Source of the DNA: Streptococcus castoreus DSM 17536
Lineage (GTDB): Bacteria; Bacillota; Bacilli; Lactobacillales; Streptococcaceae
DNA: 64,000 bases
Assembly (NCBI RefSeq): GCF_000425025.1
Contig: NZ_AUKZ01000003.1
Location: 118,669-182,668, forward strand
Direction of reading: 5' to 3'
The notes under the pieces were generated by a model that was given only the letters and a program-made list of their open reading frames with translations, ran no database searches and was not told where the DNA came from. The translations under genes were made by a program, and so were the position numbers. This document shows positions 18,896-29,113 of the stretch, piece by piece. Within the stretch, counting starts at the first letter, position 1, and each line of letters starts with the position of its first letter.

Positions 18896-19927
18896 ATGCT
18901 AGAAGAAAGAAATTCATTTCAACTTGTGGGAGCTGGCAGCTCTGATTCACAAGAAAAAATTCAAAAGCCAGCACTGTCTTTCCTTCAGGATGCTTGGCGC
19001 CGTTTAAAACATAATAAACTTGCCGTTGTTTCGATGGGATTTTTAGTTATTCTACTTGTTTTTTCAGTGGGGTCAACTGCTGTCATTTCAAAAAATGATG
19101 CCAACAGCTTTAATAGTAAAGAAGTCAGCATTTACCGCAATTTACCACCAAAATTGAGTGGTAGCTTGCCGTTTTGGAATGGTAGTATTACTTATGCAGG
19201 CAATACTGAGGCTAACGATGCTTATGCTGATCAAGGTGTACCAGACGGGAAAAAATTCTTGTTTGGAACAGATAACCTAGGTCGTAGTATAGGCAAGCGG
19301 ATTACTGTTGGGATTCGTATTTCGTTGTTGATTGCGATTGTAGCTACTTTGATTGATCTTATTATTGGGGTCACTTATGGCTTGGTATCTGGTTTTACAG
19401 GTGGCAGGGTGGATACGGTTATGCAGCGGATTATTGAGATTATCTCCTCTATTCCTAACTTGGTGATTGTGACCATGCTAGGACTTTTACTGGGGAATGG
19501 TGTCACTTCAATTATCATCTCTATTGCCATTGTGGGTTGGACTTCCATGGCAAGACAGGTCCGGAATTTGACCTTGTCATATCGTGAACGTGACTTTGTC
19601 TTGGCTTCACGTGCGCTTGGCGAAAGCAATGTTAAAATTGCTTTCAAGCATGTCTTGCCAAATATTTCAGGGATTATCATTGTTCAAATCATGATGACGG
19701 TTCCAAGTGCTATCATGTATGAATCGGTGTTGTCTGCCATCAATCTTGGTGTTAAGCCGCCGACTGCTTCCCTTGGTTCTTTGATTACAGATGCACAAGA
19801 AAACTTACAATACTACCCTTATCAGGTCTTGCTTCCAGCACTTGCTTTGGTATTTATTTCATTGGCATTTATTTTATTGGGTGATGGGCTTCGTGATGCT
19901 TTTGATCCAAAATCAAGTAACGAGTAG
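18896..19927 (+). CDS. oppC: Peptide ABC transporter permease OppC
   Basis: Second permease, 343 aa. It has a long N-terminal cytoplasmic segment, one helix (LAVVSMGFLVILLVFSVG), an extracytoplasmic loop and five more helices. The EAA motif is near DFVLASRALGESNVKIAFKH. It pairs with OppB to form the channel. Spacing to oppB is 9 bp and to oppD 11 bp, indicating one operon. Confidence 0.95.
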   Translation: MLEERNSFQLVGAGSSDSQEKIQKPALSFLQDAWRRLKHNKLAVVSMGFLVILLVFSVGSTAVISKNDANSFNSKEVSIYRNLPPKLSGSLPFWNGSITYAGNTEANDAYADQGVPDGKKFLFGTDNLGRSIGKRITVGIRISLLIAIVATLIDLIIGVTYGLVSGFTGGRVDTVMQRIIEIISSIPNLVIVTMLGLLLGNGVTSIIISIAIVGWTSMARQVRNLTLSYRERDFVLASRALGESNVKIAFKHVLPNISGIIIVQIMMTVPSAIMYESVLSAINLGVKPPTASLGSLITDAQENLQYYPYQVLLPALALVFISLAFILLGDGLRDAFDPKSSNE

Positions 19928-19938
19928 GAGGAAAAACG

Positions 19939-20985
19939 ATGACGAATGAAACCATTTTAAGTGTCAAAAATCTTCATGTCGATTTTAAGACTTACGCTGG
20001 GGATGTCAAGGCTATTCGCAATATCAGTTTTGATCTCAAAAAGGGAGAAACCCTAGCAATCGTTGGTGAATCTGGTTCAGGAAAATCAGTAACTACCCGT
20101 ACCTTGATGGGGCTAAATGCTAAAAATGCTAGTCTATCAGGAGAAATTGATTTTAAAGGAAAAAAATTGAATGCCTTAAAGGAAGAAGACTGGGTTAAGG
20201 TTCGTGGTAATGAAATTGCTATGATTTTTCAAGATCCGATGACCAGTCTTGATCCAACCATGAAAATTGGTATGCAGATTGCAGAAACCATTTTAATTCA
20301 TCAAAAAATCAGCAAGCAAGAAGCTTTGAAACGTGCCCTTGAGTTGATGCACCAGGTTGGTATTCCAAATGCTGAAGAGCATATCAATGATTACCCTCAT
20401 CAGTGGTCAGGTGGTATGCGTCAACGGGCAGTCATTGCGATTGCTCTTGCTGCAAACCCAGAAATTTTAATTGCTGATGAGCCAACTACAGCGCTTGATG
20501 TAACCATTCAGGCTCAAATCCTAAAATTAATGAAAGAAATCCAGGCACAAACCGCTTCGTCAATTATTTTTATCACTCACGATCTTGGTGTTGTGGCAGG
20601 GATGGCTGATCGTGTAGCCGTCATGTATGCTGGTAAAATTGTTGAATATGGAACCGTTGATGAGGTCTTTTACAATCCCCAACACCCATATACTTGGGGG
20701 CTTTTGAAATCTATGCCAACAACAGACACCGAATCAGGTAGCCTTGAGTCGATTCCAGGGACTCCTCCAGATTTGCTCAATCCTCCCAAAGGAGATGCCT
20801 TTGCAGCTCGTAATGAGTTTGCCTTGGATATTGATCATGTTGAAGAACCACCAATGTTTCAAATCAGTGAAACACATTATGCAGCAACATGGCTGTTAGA
20901 TGAGCGTGCGCCAAAAGTGACCCCACCTGTGCAAATTCAAAAGCGTTGGGCAAAATGGCAAAAACGAGAAGGGAGACAGGCTTAA
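19939..20985 (+). CDS. oppD: Peptide ABC transporter ATPase OppD
   Basis: ATP-binding subunit with Walker A GESGSGKS, Q-loop MIFQDPMTSLDP, signature WSGGMRQRAVIA, Walker B EILIADEPT and switch His in FITHDLGVV. The C-terminal extension characteristic of OppD/DppD proteins is present (Cys-poor here). It is 348 aa. GTAGGAGGAA precedes the ATG. Its TAA overlaps the oppF start (TAATG). Confidence 0.96.
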   Translation: MTNETILSVKNLHVDFKTYAGDVKAIRNISFDLKKGETLAIVGESGSGKSVTTRTLMGLNAKNASLSGEIDFKGKKLNALKEEDWVKVRGNEIAMIFQDPMTSLDPTMKIGMQIAETILIHQKISKQEALKRALELMHQVGIPNAEEHINDYPHQWSGGMRQRAVIAIALAANPEILIADEPTTALDVTIQAQILKLMKEIQAQTASSIIFITHDLGVVAGMADRVAVMYAGKIVEYGTVDEVFYNPQHPYTWGLLKSMPTTDTESGSLESIPGTPPDLLNPPKGDAFAARNEFALDIDHVEEPPMFQISETHYAATWLLDERAPKVTPPVQIQKRWAKWQKREGRQA

Positions 20986-21920
20986 TGACTGAAAATCGTA
21001 ACAAATTAGTTGAATTAAAGAATGTCTCTTTAACCTTTAATAAAGGCAAGAAAAACGAGGTCAAAGCTATTGACAATGTTAGTTTTGATATTTATGAAGG
21101 GGAAGTTTTTGGACTTGTTGGAGAATCGGGTTCAGGAAAAACTACTGTTGGTCGTGCCATTTTAAAACTTTATGATATTAGTGAGGGAGAAATTATTTTT
21201 AATGGTGAAAAGATTTCTCATCTCAAGGGCAAGGAGTTACGCACTTTCCGCAAAGATGCTCAAATGATTTTCCAAGACCCACAAGCTAGTTTGAATGGTC
21301 GGATGAAAATTAGGGATATTGTTGCAGAAGGTCTGGATATTCATGGTTTGACCTCTTCGAAAGTAGAGCGTGAAGAAAGGGTTCAAGAATTATTGAACTT
21401 GGTTGGTTTAAACAAAGATCATTTAACACGTTATCCACACGAATTTTCCGGTGGACAGCGTCAACGGATTGGAATAGCTCGTGCCTTGGCTGTCAAACCC
21501 AAGTTTATTATTGCTGATGAACCGATTTCAGCACTGGATGTTTCTATTCAGGCTCAAGTGGTTAATTTGATGCAAAAACTTCAGACAAAACGTGGCTTGA
21601 CTTATCTTTTTATTGCCCATGATTTATCCATGGTGAAATACATTTCAGATCGTATTGGTGTCATGCACTGGGGGAAAATGTTGGAAATTGGAACGTCAGA
21701 TGATGTTTATAATCATCCGATTCATCCCTACACGAAGAGTCTGTTATCAGCTATTCCTGAACCAGATCCTGAAAAAGAGCGCCAACGTGCAGCAGAAGTT
21801 TATGATCCAACTCAAGAATTGGATGGACAAGAACGTCAGATGCATGAAATCACTCCTGGTCATTTTGTCTTAGCAACACAAGAAGAAGCTAAGCAATACC
21901 GAAACGAACGTCACTTGTAG
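20985..21920 (+). CDS. oppF: Peptide ABC transporter ATPase OppF
   Basis: Partner ATPase of OppD: Walker A GESGSGKTT, Q-loop MIFQDPQASLNG, signature FSGGQRQRIGIA, Walker B FIIADEP. The start is the ATG at 20985 that shares one base with the oppD stop, with GGGAGAC upstream; the longer in-frame reading from 20946 lies inside oppD and is not used. It is 311 aa. It is the last gene of the operon, followed by terminators. Confidence 0.95.
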   Translation: MTENRNKLVELKNVSLTFNKGKKNEVKAIDNVSFDIYEGEVFGLVGESGSGKTTVGRAILKLYDISEGEIIFNGEKISHLKGKELRTFRKDAQMIFQDPQASLNGRMKIRDIVAEGLDIHGLTSSKVEREERVQELLNLVGLNKDHLTRYPHEFSGGQRQRIGIARALAVKPKFIIADEPISALDVSIQAQVVNLMQKLQTKRGLTYLFIAHDLSMVKYISDRIGVMHWGKMLEIGTSDDVYNHPIHPYTKSLLSAIPEPDPEKERQRAAEVYDPTQELDGQERQMHEITPGHFVLATQEEAKQYRNERHL

Positions 21921-21945
21921 GGTTTGAATAAGCCATTAGATGATT

Positions 21946-21982
21946 GGGTTGGAGACTTTATTTTGATCTCCAACTCATTTTT
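21946..21982 (+). terminator. Terminator of the opp operon
   Basis: GGGTTGGAGA (21946-21955) pairs with TCTCCAACTC (21967-21976) with one G-U, then ATTTTT. Confidence 0.85.
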
Positions 21983-22040
21983 GTTGATTAGAAAAGGCTG
22001 TGACACGAAAAGGTTTTCTGACTATCTTTGATTTAATCGG

Positions 22041-22075
22041 ATAAAAAAACACGAGCTGTTCAACTCGTGTTGGTT
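22041..22075 (-). terminator. Terminator for the rnjA transcript (bidirectional)
   Basis: AACACGAG (22048-22055) and CTCGTGTT (22064-22071) form a perfect stem. On the minus strand it is followed by a run of T residues, so it suits rnjA; on the plus strand GGTTTTT follows, so it could also back up opp. Confidence 0.82.
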
Positions 22076-22158
22076 TTTGGACAAAGAGAATAAGGCATTA
22101 GGTTAAATTAAAATAGTCAACAGGTTACTTGAACTTAGTTGTTAAACAGTATCAAATC

Positions 22159-22188
22159 AGTGCTCGTTGGCACTTTTTATTTTTTTAT
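22159..22188 (+). terminator. Second plus-strand terminator-like hairpin downstream of opp
   Basis: AGTGCT (22159-22164) and GGCACT (22169-22174) pair over CGTT, followed by a long T-rich tract. The opp-rnjA gap of 338 bp contains only these three hairpins. Confidence 0.55.
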
Positions 22189-22258
22189 AACCAGAAAAGA
22201 GTTGAAGAATAAACCATAAATGGATTTTTCTTTCGTCTAAAGTCATCAAGCCTCTATC

Positions 22259-23941
22259 TCAATCTTTATCAGGTGTCAAAACCATTGGAATGATAATAGG
22301 CTCACGCTCTGTTTTCTCATTAAGAAAAGGACGAAGGGCATTGACAATGGCACCGTTGACCGATTGGATGCTAGCTTCTTTGTTTTTCAAGGCAATACGA
22401 ATAGCATTGAAAAGCACGCGTTGGCTCTCACGAATCAAATCGCCTGATTCACGCATATAGATGAACCCCCGACTGAGAATGTCTGGACCTGCTAGAATCA
22501 TTTGTGTGTCAAAATCAACCGTAGCAACTGCTAAGACAACACCATCTTCGGAAAGATCGCGACGGTCACGTAACACAGCGGTTCCAATATCTCCAATACC
22601 ATTACCGTCAACGTAAATGTCTTGGGCGTTGAAATGACCAGCAATACGTGCACTATCATTGGTTAAGGCGAGAACATCTCCATTTTCCATGATAAAGATA
22701 TTTTCTTCAGGAATACCGGTGTCAATAGCAAGTCCAGCATGGACTTTTTGCATACGGTATTCACCATGAACAGGCATAAAGTATTTTGGCTTAATCAAGC
22801 GAAGCATGAGTTTTTGCTCTTGTTGCCCACCATGTCCTGAGGTATGGATGTTATTAACTTTTCCGTGGATAACATCAACACCAGCCTCTTGGATCGTATT
22901 GATGAGTTTATTAACGCTAGTTGTATTCCCTGGAATTGGGCTTGATGAGAAGATGACGGTATCACCTGGCTGCAAGTTAACTTGACGATGTGTGCCGTTA
23001 GCAATACGCGCTAGTGCAGCCATTGATTCTCCTTGGCTACCGGTACACATAATTAAAACTTCATTAGCATGGTAATTTTTGAGTTCATTTGGCTCAATAA
23101 ATGTTCCTTTTGGCACTTTTATATAGCCAAGTTCAATTCCGTTTACAATAGCTTTTTCCATCGAGCGCCCAAAAACAACAATCTTACGACCAGTTTTAAC
23201 AGCAGCTTCAGCAGCCTGTTGCAAGCGATAGATATTTGAGGCGAAAGAGGCGAAAATAATACGTCCATGAATGCCTTCAATGATTTTCAAAATGGATTGA
23301 CCAACCACTTTTTCAGAATTGGTAAAAGTTGGCACCTCGGCATTAGTTGAATCTGACAGCAAGCAAAGAACACCTTCCTCACCAAGTGCAGCCATGCGGT
23401 GCAAATCAGCAGGATCTCCTACTGGTGTAAAATCAAACTTAAAGTCACCGGTACAGACAATTTTCCCCTGTGGGGTATGAATAACAATACCAAGTGGTTC
23501 TGGAATGGAGTGTGTTGTTCTAAAGAAAGTCACACTCATGTTTTTGAATGTTAGTTCCGTATTATGATTGATTTCATAAACGGTGGCATCACGCCAAAGA
23601 CCGTGTTCTTCTAGTTTGCCACGAATAAGGGCTAGTGCTAGAGGCCCAGCGTAGATAGGAATATTAGCTTGTTTTAATAGGAAAGGAATCCCACCGATAT
23701 GGTCTTCGTGACCGTGAGTGATAACAAGAGCCTTGACGCGGTCCAAATGGTCAACGATATAAGAATAATCCGGAATAACATAATCAATTCCCAGTAGGTC
23801 ATCTTCTGGAAATTTAATACCAGCGTCAACGATGATGATTTCATCTTGATACTCGATCCCATAAGTATTTTTTCCGATTTCCCCGAGACCACCAATGGCA
23901 AAAACCCCAACTTCATTAGGTTTTAAACTGATATTTGTCAT
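22259..23941 (-). CDS. rnjA: Ribonuclease J1
   Basis: RNase J, a metallo-beta-lactamase/beta-CASP nuclease with endonuclease and 5'-3' exonuclease activity; a main mRNA decay enzyme in Firmicutes. The zinc-binding motif [10 protein letters not shown] is near residue 75, and the beta-CASP domain follows, with [11 protein letters not shown] near residue 365. At 560 aa it fits J1, and the adjacent upstream rpoY is the usual RNase J1 partner. The start follows rpoY by 1 bp with no independent promoter, so the two are co-transcribed. Confidence 0.95.
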   Translation of the reverse strand: MTNISLKPNEVGVFAIGGLGEIGKNTYGIEYQDEIIIVDAGIKFPEDDLLGIDYVIPDYSYIVDHLDRVKALVITHGHEDHIGGIPFLLKQANIPIYAGPLALALIRGKLEEHGLWRDATVYEINHNTELTFKNMSVTFFRTTHSIPEPLGIVIHTPQGKIVCTGDFKFDFTPVGDPADLHRMAALGEEGVLCLLSDSTNAEVPTFTNSEKVVGQSILKIIEGIHGRIIFASFASNIYRLQQAAEAAVKTGRKIVVFGRSMEKAIVNGIELGYIKVPKGTFIEPNELKNYHANEVLIMCTGSQGESMAALARIANGTHRQVNLQPGDTVIFSSSPIPGNTTSVNKLINTIQEAGVDVIHGKVNNIHTSGHGGQQEQKLMLRLIKPKYFMPVHGEYRMQKVHAGLAIDTGIPEENIFIMENGDVLALTNDSARIAGHFNAQDIYVDGNGIGDIGTAVLRDRRDLSEDGVVLAVATVDFDTQMILAGPDILSRGFIYMRESGDLIRESQRVLFNAIRIALKNKEASIQSVNGAIVNALRPFLNEKTEREPIIIPMVLTPDKD

Positions 23942-23942
23942 T

Positions 23943-24173
23943 TTAGAACTCCGTTAATTCGAAAACACCAGTTTCTTTTTCATAATTTAGGTGTTTGTTA
24001 GAAAGTAATTCGATAAATTCAACATTGTAGTTGGTATGCTCTTCAACGATCTTGCGAGCTTTGATACGACCATCAAGTTCATCTGTTGCATCAATATCGA
24101 GATAAAGTGCTTTGGTGCTCTCACGACGAGGGTTACGCTCGTTGGTTTCTTGGTAGAATACTTTGTAAATCAT
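23943..24173 (-). CDS. rpoY: RNA polymerase epsilon subunit
   Basis: RpoY (YkzG, DUF1447), the small epsilon subunit of Firmicute RNA polymerase. It is 76 aa, beginning [18 protein letters not shown]. It is directly upstream of rnjA, as in Bacillus and other streptococci, linking transcription and RNA decay genes. AAAGGACTATTTAACAA precedes the ATG on the minus strand. Confidence 0.93.
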   Translation of the reverse strand: MIYKVFYQETNERNPRRESTKALYLDIDATDELDGRIKARKIVEEHTNYNVEFIELLSNKHLNYEKETGVFELTEF

Positions 24174-24225
24174 TTGTTAAATAGTCCTTTCGTTGTGAAT
24201 CAATTAGCCAAACAATAACAAATAG

Positions 24226-24254
24226 GTCAAAACGTTAAGCAACTTTGTTTTGAC
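24226..24254 (-). repeat. Hairpin in the rpoY-rnjA leader
   Basis: GTCAAAAC (24226-24233) and GTTTTGAC (24247-24254) form a perfect 8-bp stem with a 13-nt loop, within the ~135-nt 5' leader of rpoY-rnjA. It lacks a T run. It may be an RNase J or stability element. Confidence 0.5.
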
Positions 24255-24314
24255 ACCTTTATATGTTGTAATTATTGTGTATTAGATTAATTCCTGATTC
24301 TGTACATTACTAAG

Positions 24315-24323
24315 ATTATACCA
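24315..24323 (-). promoter_or_regulatory. rpoY-rnjA promoter, extended -10
   Basis: On the minus strand TGGTATAAT is an extended -10, giving a ~135-nt leader. Confidence 0.7.
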
Positions 24324-24396
24324 CAATATCAGCTTTTAGTAAAAATTTTCGACAAAATGATTCGCACTTGTCTTTTTGTTCATGGTCTTTAATTTA

Positions 24397-24405
24397 TGTT
24401 ATAAT
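24397..24405 (+). promoter_or_regulatory. tsaB promoter
   Basis: TGTTATAAT extended -10, with TTGTTC (24376-24381) as a weak -35 at 18 bp. Confidence 0.65.
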
Positions 24406-24436
24406 TGACAAGAAACGTTCACTAGAAAGGCGTAAA

Positions 24437-25135
24437 ATGAAGTTACTTGCATTTGATACCTCAAATAAAACCTTATCTCTTGCTATCCTTGATAATGAAA
24501 CACTTTTAGCAGATATAACCCTTAATATTAAGAAAAATCACAGTGTTAGCTTGATGCCGGCTATTGATTTTTTGATGACCTCTGTTGATTTGCAACCGAA
24601 AGATTTGAACCGAATTGTAGTGGCACAAGGTCCTGGCTCTTACACAGGCTTACGTGTTGCTGTGGCGACTGCCAAAATGTTGGCTTACAGTCTAAAAATA
24701 GACTTGGTTGGGGTATCAAGTCTGTATGCTTTAGCAGCAAGCACTTGTAAGCAAAATCCTGATAGTCTAGTTATTCCTTTAATTGATGCTAGACGCAATA
24801 ATGTTTATGTTGGTTATTATCGTCAGGAAAAACTGGTTTTACCAGAAAGGCATGCTTCTTTAACTGGTCTTCTTGATCAACTAAGAGGGGAAAGGGAACT
24901 CATTTTTGTGGGAGAAGTGGCTCCATTTGCCGAGCAGATTCTTGATGTGCTTCCCCAAGCTGAAATCATTCCCACCCTTCCTTCAGCTTATGAATGCGCT
25001 TGCTTAGGTTTCCGATTAGAGGCGGTGAATGTGACTACTTTTGTGCCGAATTACCTTAAACGTGTAGAAGCCGAAGAAAATTGGTTGAAAGAGCATCAGG
25101 CTAGTGATGAAAGTCAATACATTAAGAGAGTCTAA
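24437..25135 (+). CDS. tsaB: tRNA t6A synthesis protein TsaB
   Basis: TsaB (YeaZ) is the ASKHA-fold partner of TsaD in adding threonylcarbamoyl to A37 of ANN-decoding tRNAs. The N-terminal motif LLAFDTSNKTLSLAI and the later VAQGPGSYTGLRVAVATAK are conserved. The ATG at 24437 follows GAAAGG; the longer frame from 24368 covers the promoter. It is 232 aa. It heads a three-gene operon with rimI and tsaD. Confidence 0.95.
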   Translation: MKLLAFDTSNKTLSLAILDNETLLADITLNIKKNHSVSLMPAIDFLMTSVDLQPKDLNRIVVAQGPGSYTGLRVAVATAKMLAYSLKIDLVGVSSLYALAASTCKQNPDSLVIPLIDARRNNVYVGYYRQEKLVLPERHASLTGLLDQLRGERELIFVGEVAPFAEQILDVLPQAEIIPTLPSAYECACLGFRLEAVNVTTFVPNYLKRVEAEENWLKEHQASDESQYIKRV

Positions 25136-25136
25136 T

Positions 25137-25562
25137 ATGAAAACCATTGAGGAACAAGCCAGAGCTGTTCACCAGCTTTTAAAAGCCACTTATGAGAAGT
25201 CACCTTGGAGCTTGGAACAAGTAATAGCAGATATGCAGCAAGACCGAACAGATTATTTTATGGTTTATGATCAGAATCATTTAATCGGTTTTTTGGCGAT
25301 TCAGGAGTCAATTGGAGAAGTAGAAATTACCCATATTGCTGTTTTACCGAGCTATCAAGGACAAGGTGTGGCCTCACAATTAATGGCACATTTAGATGAC
25401 TTGATGGGAACTATTTTTTTAGAAGTTAGAGCATCCAATACCAACGCACAAGGATTATATCATAAATTTGGTTTTGAACTTGTGGGGAAAAGACGGGCAT
25501 ACTACCACGATCCCATCGAAACAGCTTTGATTATGAAACGAGAAGGAAAACATGACAGATAG
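25137..25562 (+). CDS. rimI: Ribosomal protein S18 alanine N-acetyltransferase RimI
   Basis: GNAT acetyltransferase of the RimI type. The acetyl-CoA loop is [15 protein letters not shown] and the C-terminal motif [17 protein letters not shown]. The start chosen, 25137, lies 2 bp after the tsaB stop with AAGAGAG upstream, giving 141 aa; a start at 25104 inside tsaB would add 11 residues with no homology support. Its end overlaps tsaD by 11 bp. The tsaB-rimI-tsaD order is common in Firmicutes. Confidence 0.9.
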   Translation: MKTIEEQARAVHQLLKATYEKSPWSLEQVIADMQQDRTDYFMVYDQNHLIGFLAIQESIGEVEITHIAVLPSYQGQGVASQLMAHLDDLMGTIFLEVRASNTNAQGLYHKFGFELVGKRRAYYHDPIETALIMKREGKHDR

Positions 25563-26562
25563 ATATATTTTAGCGGTTGAGAGTTCTTGTGATGAAACCA
25601 GTGTTGCTATTTTAAAAAATGATGATATATTATTAAGCAATATTATTGCTAGTCAGATTGAAAGTCATAAACGTTTTGGGGGTGTAGTGCCAGAGGTTGC
25701 TAGTCGCCATCATGTGGAAGTAATCACTACTTGCTTTGATGACGCTCTACAAGAAGCAGGCATTGAGCCATCAGATCTCTCTGCGGTCGCGGTGACTTAT
25801 GGTCCAGGGCTTGTAGGGGCACTTTTGGTTGGTTTAGCAGCTGCTAAAGCTTTTGCATGGGCAAATGGTTTGCCCTTAATTCCAGTTAATCATATGGCAG
25901 GGCATTTAATGGCTGCGCGTGAGCAGCAAGATTTGCAATACCCTTTAATGGCGCTTTTAGTTTCAGGAGGGCATACGGAATTGGTCTATGTGACAGAGCC
26001 TGGTGCTTATCATATTGTTGGTGAAACACGGGATGATGCTGTTGGTGAGGCCTATGATAAAGTTGGGCGTGTCATGGGTTTGACTTACCCAGCTGGTCGA
26101 GAAATTGATCAACTTGCTCATCAAGGCAAAGATTGTTATCATTTTCCTCGAGCTATGATAAAAGAGGACCATTTGGAGTTCTCCTTTTCAGGACTCAAGT
26201 CAGCTTTTATCAATTTGTACCACAATGCTCAACAAAAGGGTGAAGTGTTAGTGATTGAAGATTTATGTGCTTCTTTTCAAGCAGCTACTCTTGATATTTT
26301 ACTGGCTAAAACAAAAAAAGCACTGGCAAAATACCCTTCTAAAATGCTAGTGGTTGCTGGTGGTGTGGCGGCAAATCAAGGTTTACGTGAGCGACTTGCT
26401 AATGACATCATAGACCTAGATGTGGTGATTCCCCCCTTAAGGCTTTGTGGAGACAATGCTGGAATGATTGCTCTAGCAGCAGCTGTTGAATATGAGAAGA
26501 AATCGTTTGCAAATTTGGATTTGAATGCTAAGCCAAGCCTGGCATTTGATAGCCTTTACTAG
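25552..26562 (+). CDS. tsaD: tRNA N6-threonylcarbamoyltransferase TsaD
   Basis: Catalytic subunit (formerly Gcp) that transfers threonylcarbamoyl from TC-AMP to tRNA A37. The N-terminal [15 protein letters not shown] and the metal-binding HMAGHLMAA motif (two His) are present. ASKHA ATPase motifs follow, with [15 protein letters not shown] near 265. The 336-aa length is standard. AGAAGGAAA precedes the ATG inside the end of rimI. Confidence 0.97.
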   Translation: MTDRYILAVESSCDETSVAILKNDDILLSNIIASQIESHKRFGGVVPEVASRHHVEVITTCFDDALQEAGIEPSDLSAVAVTYGPGLVGALLVGLAAAKAFAWANGLPLIPVNHMAGHLMAAREQQDLQYPLMALLVSGGHTELVYVTEPGAYHIVGETRDDAVGEAYDKVGRVMGLTYPAGREIDQLAHQGKDCYHFPRAMIKEDHLEFSFSGLKSAFINLYHNAQQKGEVLVIEDLCASFQAATLDILLAKTKKALAKYPSKMLVVAGGVAANQGLRERLANDIIDLDVVIPPLRLCGDNAGMIALAAAVEYEKKSFANLDLNAKPSLAFDSLY

Positions 26563-26633
26563 AGAGTATTTAGGGGAGAATTCCTTTTTATCTCTTTAGT
26601 ATAGAGGATATTTTTGATAACAGCTTAAAACAA

Positions 26634-26666
26634 AAATAACTCGGTATCTTGGCATACCGAGTTATT
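26634..26666 (-). terminator. Terminator of rpsN (minus strand)
   Basis: A perfect 13-bp stem, AATAACTCGGTAT (26635-26647) with ATACCGAGTTATT (26654-26666). On the minus strand it runs into TTTTG. It may also act on tsaD read-through. Confidence 0.82.
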
Positions 26667-26751
26667 AGGATGATAAGTAATTGGCTTCTATGATTACTAA
26701 TCGGTCAAACAAATACCTGCAAAATAATTGTTTGCCTTAGGTGAGGTAAGC

Positions 26752-27021
26752 TTACCAGCTCGCTTTAGTGATTCCTGGCAGTTGACCTTTATGTGCTAAG
26801 TCGCGGAAATTGATACGGCTAACACCAAACTTACGCATGTAAGCATGGGGGCGACCGTCAATTTTATCGCGATTTTTCAAGCGATTTGGATTTGAATCAC
26901 GAGGCAATTTGCGAAGCGCTTCATAATCGCCACTAGCTTTTAATTTACGGCGAAGGTCAGCATACTGTTCAATCAATTGGAGCTGCTTTTGGTATTTCGC
27001 AATTTTTGATTTTTTTGCCAT
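26752..27021 (-). CDS. rpsN: 30S ribosomal protein S14, zinc-independent paralogue
   Basis: Long-form S14 of 89 aa. It has no cysteine at all, so it is the C-minus type that needs no zinc, in contrast to the ~61-aa CxxC form in the main ribosomal operon. Motifs: [20 protein letters not shown] and the C-terminal GITKASW. In Firmicutes such paralogues replace the zinc form when zinc is scarce. Two AdcR-type operators upstream agree with that role. GAGGGAGAAAGCA precedes the ATG. Confidence 0.95.
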   Translation of the reverse strand: MAKKSKIAKYQKQLQLIEQYADLRRKLKASGDYEALRKLPRDSNPNRLKNRDKIDGRPHAYMRKFGVSRINFRDLAHKGQLPGITKASW

Positions 27022-27052
27022 TGCTTTCTCCCTCTATTATAATATTAGTAAT

Positions 27053-27079
27053 CCCAGAGTTCCTATCAGTACTCTGGAT
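27053..27079 (-). repeat. Leader hairpin upstream of rpsN
   Basis: CCAGAGT and ACTCTGG form a perfect 7-bp stem around a ~10-nt loop in the rpsN leader. No T run follows, so it is not a terminator. Confidence 0.4.
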
Positions 27080-27094
27080 TTCCTTAGCTGGTAT

Positions 27095-27106
27095 TTAACC
27101 GGTTAA
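27095..27106 (-). promoter_or_regulatory. AdcR box 1
   Basis: TTAACCGGTTAA is a perfect 12-bp palindrome matching the AdcR consensus TTAACNRGTTAA. It lies just downstream of the rpsN start of transcription, where zinc-AdcR binding would block elongation. Confidence 0.85.
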
Positions 27107-27120
27107 GAAAATACTATTTC

Positions 27121-27148
27121 ATTATACACCTTTTAAGCAGAAAAGCAA
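27121..27148 (-). promoter_or_regulatory. rpsN promoter
   Basis: On the minus strand TTGCTT (27143-27148), 16 bp and TATAAT (27121-27126). The two AdcR boxes bracket it. Confidence 0.7.
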
Positions 27149-27157
27149 GCAAAATAT

Positions 27158-27169
27158 TTAACTGGTTAT
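27158..27169 (-). promoter_or_regulatory. AdcR box 2
   Basis: TTAACTGGTTAT differs from the AdcR consensus at one end base. It is upstream of the -35. Confidence 0.65.
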
Positions 27170-27198
27170 GTTTTTGGCGTTTTTAAATGACTGATGCC

Positions 27199-27229
27199 AA
27201 AAAGCTTGGGGATATATTCCCAAGCTTGT
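27199..27229 (-). terminator. Terminator of the HI0933-type flavoprotein gene
   Basis: AAGCTTGGG (27202-27210) pairs with CCCAAGCTT (27219-27227); on the minus strand TTTTT follows. Confidence 0.82.
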
Positions 27230-27234
27230 TATAC

Positions 27235-28419
<1,185 letters not shown>

Positions 28420-28465
28420 TTAGCATAAAAATGAACGATTTAATAGTAATGTAAACTAGGCTAAA

Positions 28466-28494
28466 TTGACAGAATACGTGTGTTATGTTACTAT
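28466..28494 (+). promoter_or_regulatory. Promoter of the DUF536 HTH gene
   Basis: TTGACA (28466-28471), a 17-bp spacer and TACTAT (28489-28494). Confidence 0.8.
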
Positions 28495-28535
28495 CTTTAG
28501 TAAGAATATTCAGTTATAGTAATAAAGAGGAAATT

Positions 28536-29063
28536 ATGGCAATTGAAAAGACAGTTAGTGAACTAGCTGACATTTTGGGAGTAAGCCGTCAGGCTGTCAA
28601 TAATCGTGTCAAGTCTTTACCAGAAGAGGATCTTGATAAAAATGATAAAGGTGTCACTGTGGTTAAGCGTAGTGGCCTTATTAAGTTGGAAGAAATTTAC
28701 AAAAAAACGATTTTTGATGATGAGCCAATTAGCGAAGAGACCAAGCAACGTGAACTTTTAGAGATTCTTGTTGATGAGAAAAATACTGAAATCACGCGCT
28801 TATATGAGCAGTTAAAAGCTAAAGATGTTCAACTTGCCTCTAAGGACGAACAGATGCGTGTCAAGGATGTGCAAATCGCTGAAAAAGACAAGCAACTTGA
28901 TCAGCAGCAACAACTAACAGCCAAAGCGATGGCTGACAAGGAAACCTTAAAATTAGAATTGGAAGAAGCTAAAGCAGAGGTAGATCAAGTCCGTTTGCAG
29001 GCAGAAGAAGTTCAAGCTGAAATTGGTCCTAAAAAAGGCTTTTTCAGTCGTTTATTTGGTTAA
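28536..29063 (+). CDS. HTH plus coiled-coil protein, DUF536 type
   Basis: A 175-aa protein. Residues ~1-50 carry a helix-turn-helix (TVSELADILGVSRQAVNNRV). Residues ~65-160 are a long coiled coil with repeated KDVQLASKDEQ / KDVQIAEKDKQ units. The tail is a conserved GFFSRLFG. Similar proteins occur next to plasmid replication genes in lactic acid bacteria and in streptococcal chromosomes; the function is not known. The ATG at 28536 follows AAAGAGGA; the longer frame from 28485 runs back through the promoter. Confidence 0.72.
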   Translation: MAIEKTVSELADILGVSRQAVNNRVKSLPEEDLDKNDKGVTVVKRSGLIKLEEIYKKTIFDDEPISEETKQRELLEILVDEKNTEITRLYEQLKAKDVQLASKDEQMRVKDVQIAEKDKQLDQQQQLTAKAMADKETLKLELEEAKAEVDQVRLQAEEVQAEIGPKKGFFSRLFG

Positions 29064-29079
29064 TAAGAAAAATGATAGC

Positions 29080-29103
29080 AAGGACCCCATCAGGGTCTTT
29101 TTT
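29080..29103 (+). terminator. Terminator abutting the next gene's ribosome site
   Basis: AAGGACCC (29080-29087) pairs with GGGTCTTT (29093-29100) over CCATCA-type loop sequence, followed by T residues that run directly into GGAGAAC, the RBS of the exonuclease gene. Confidence 0.78.
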
Positions 29104-29113
29104 GGAGAACAAG

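Noticed and set aside
24368..24436. N-terminal extension of tsaB
   Set aside because: It covers the promoter -10 at 24400 and has no ribosome site; the protein aligns with the family from 24437.
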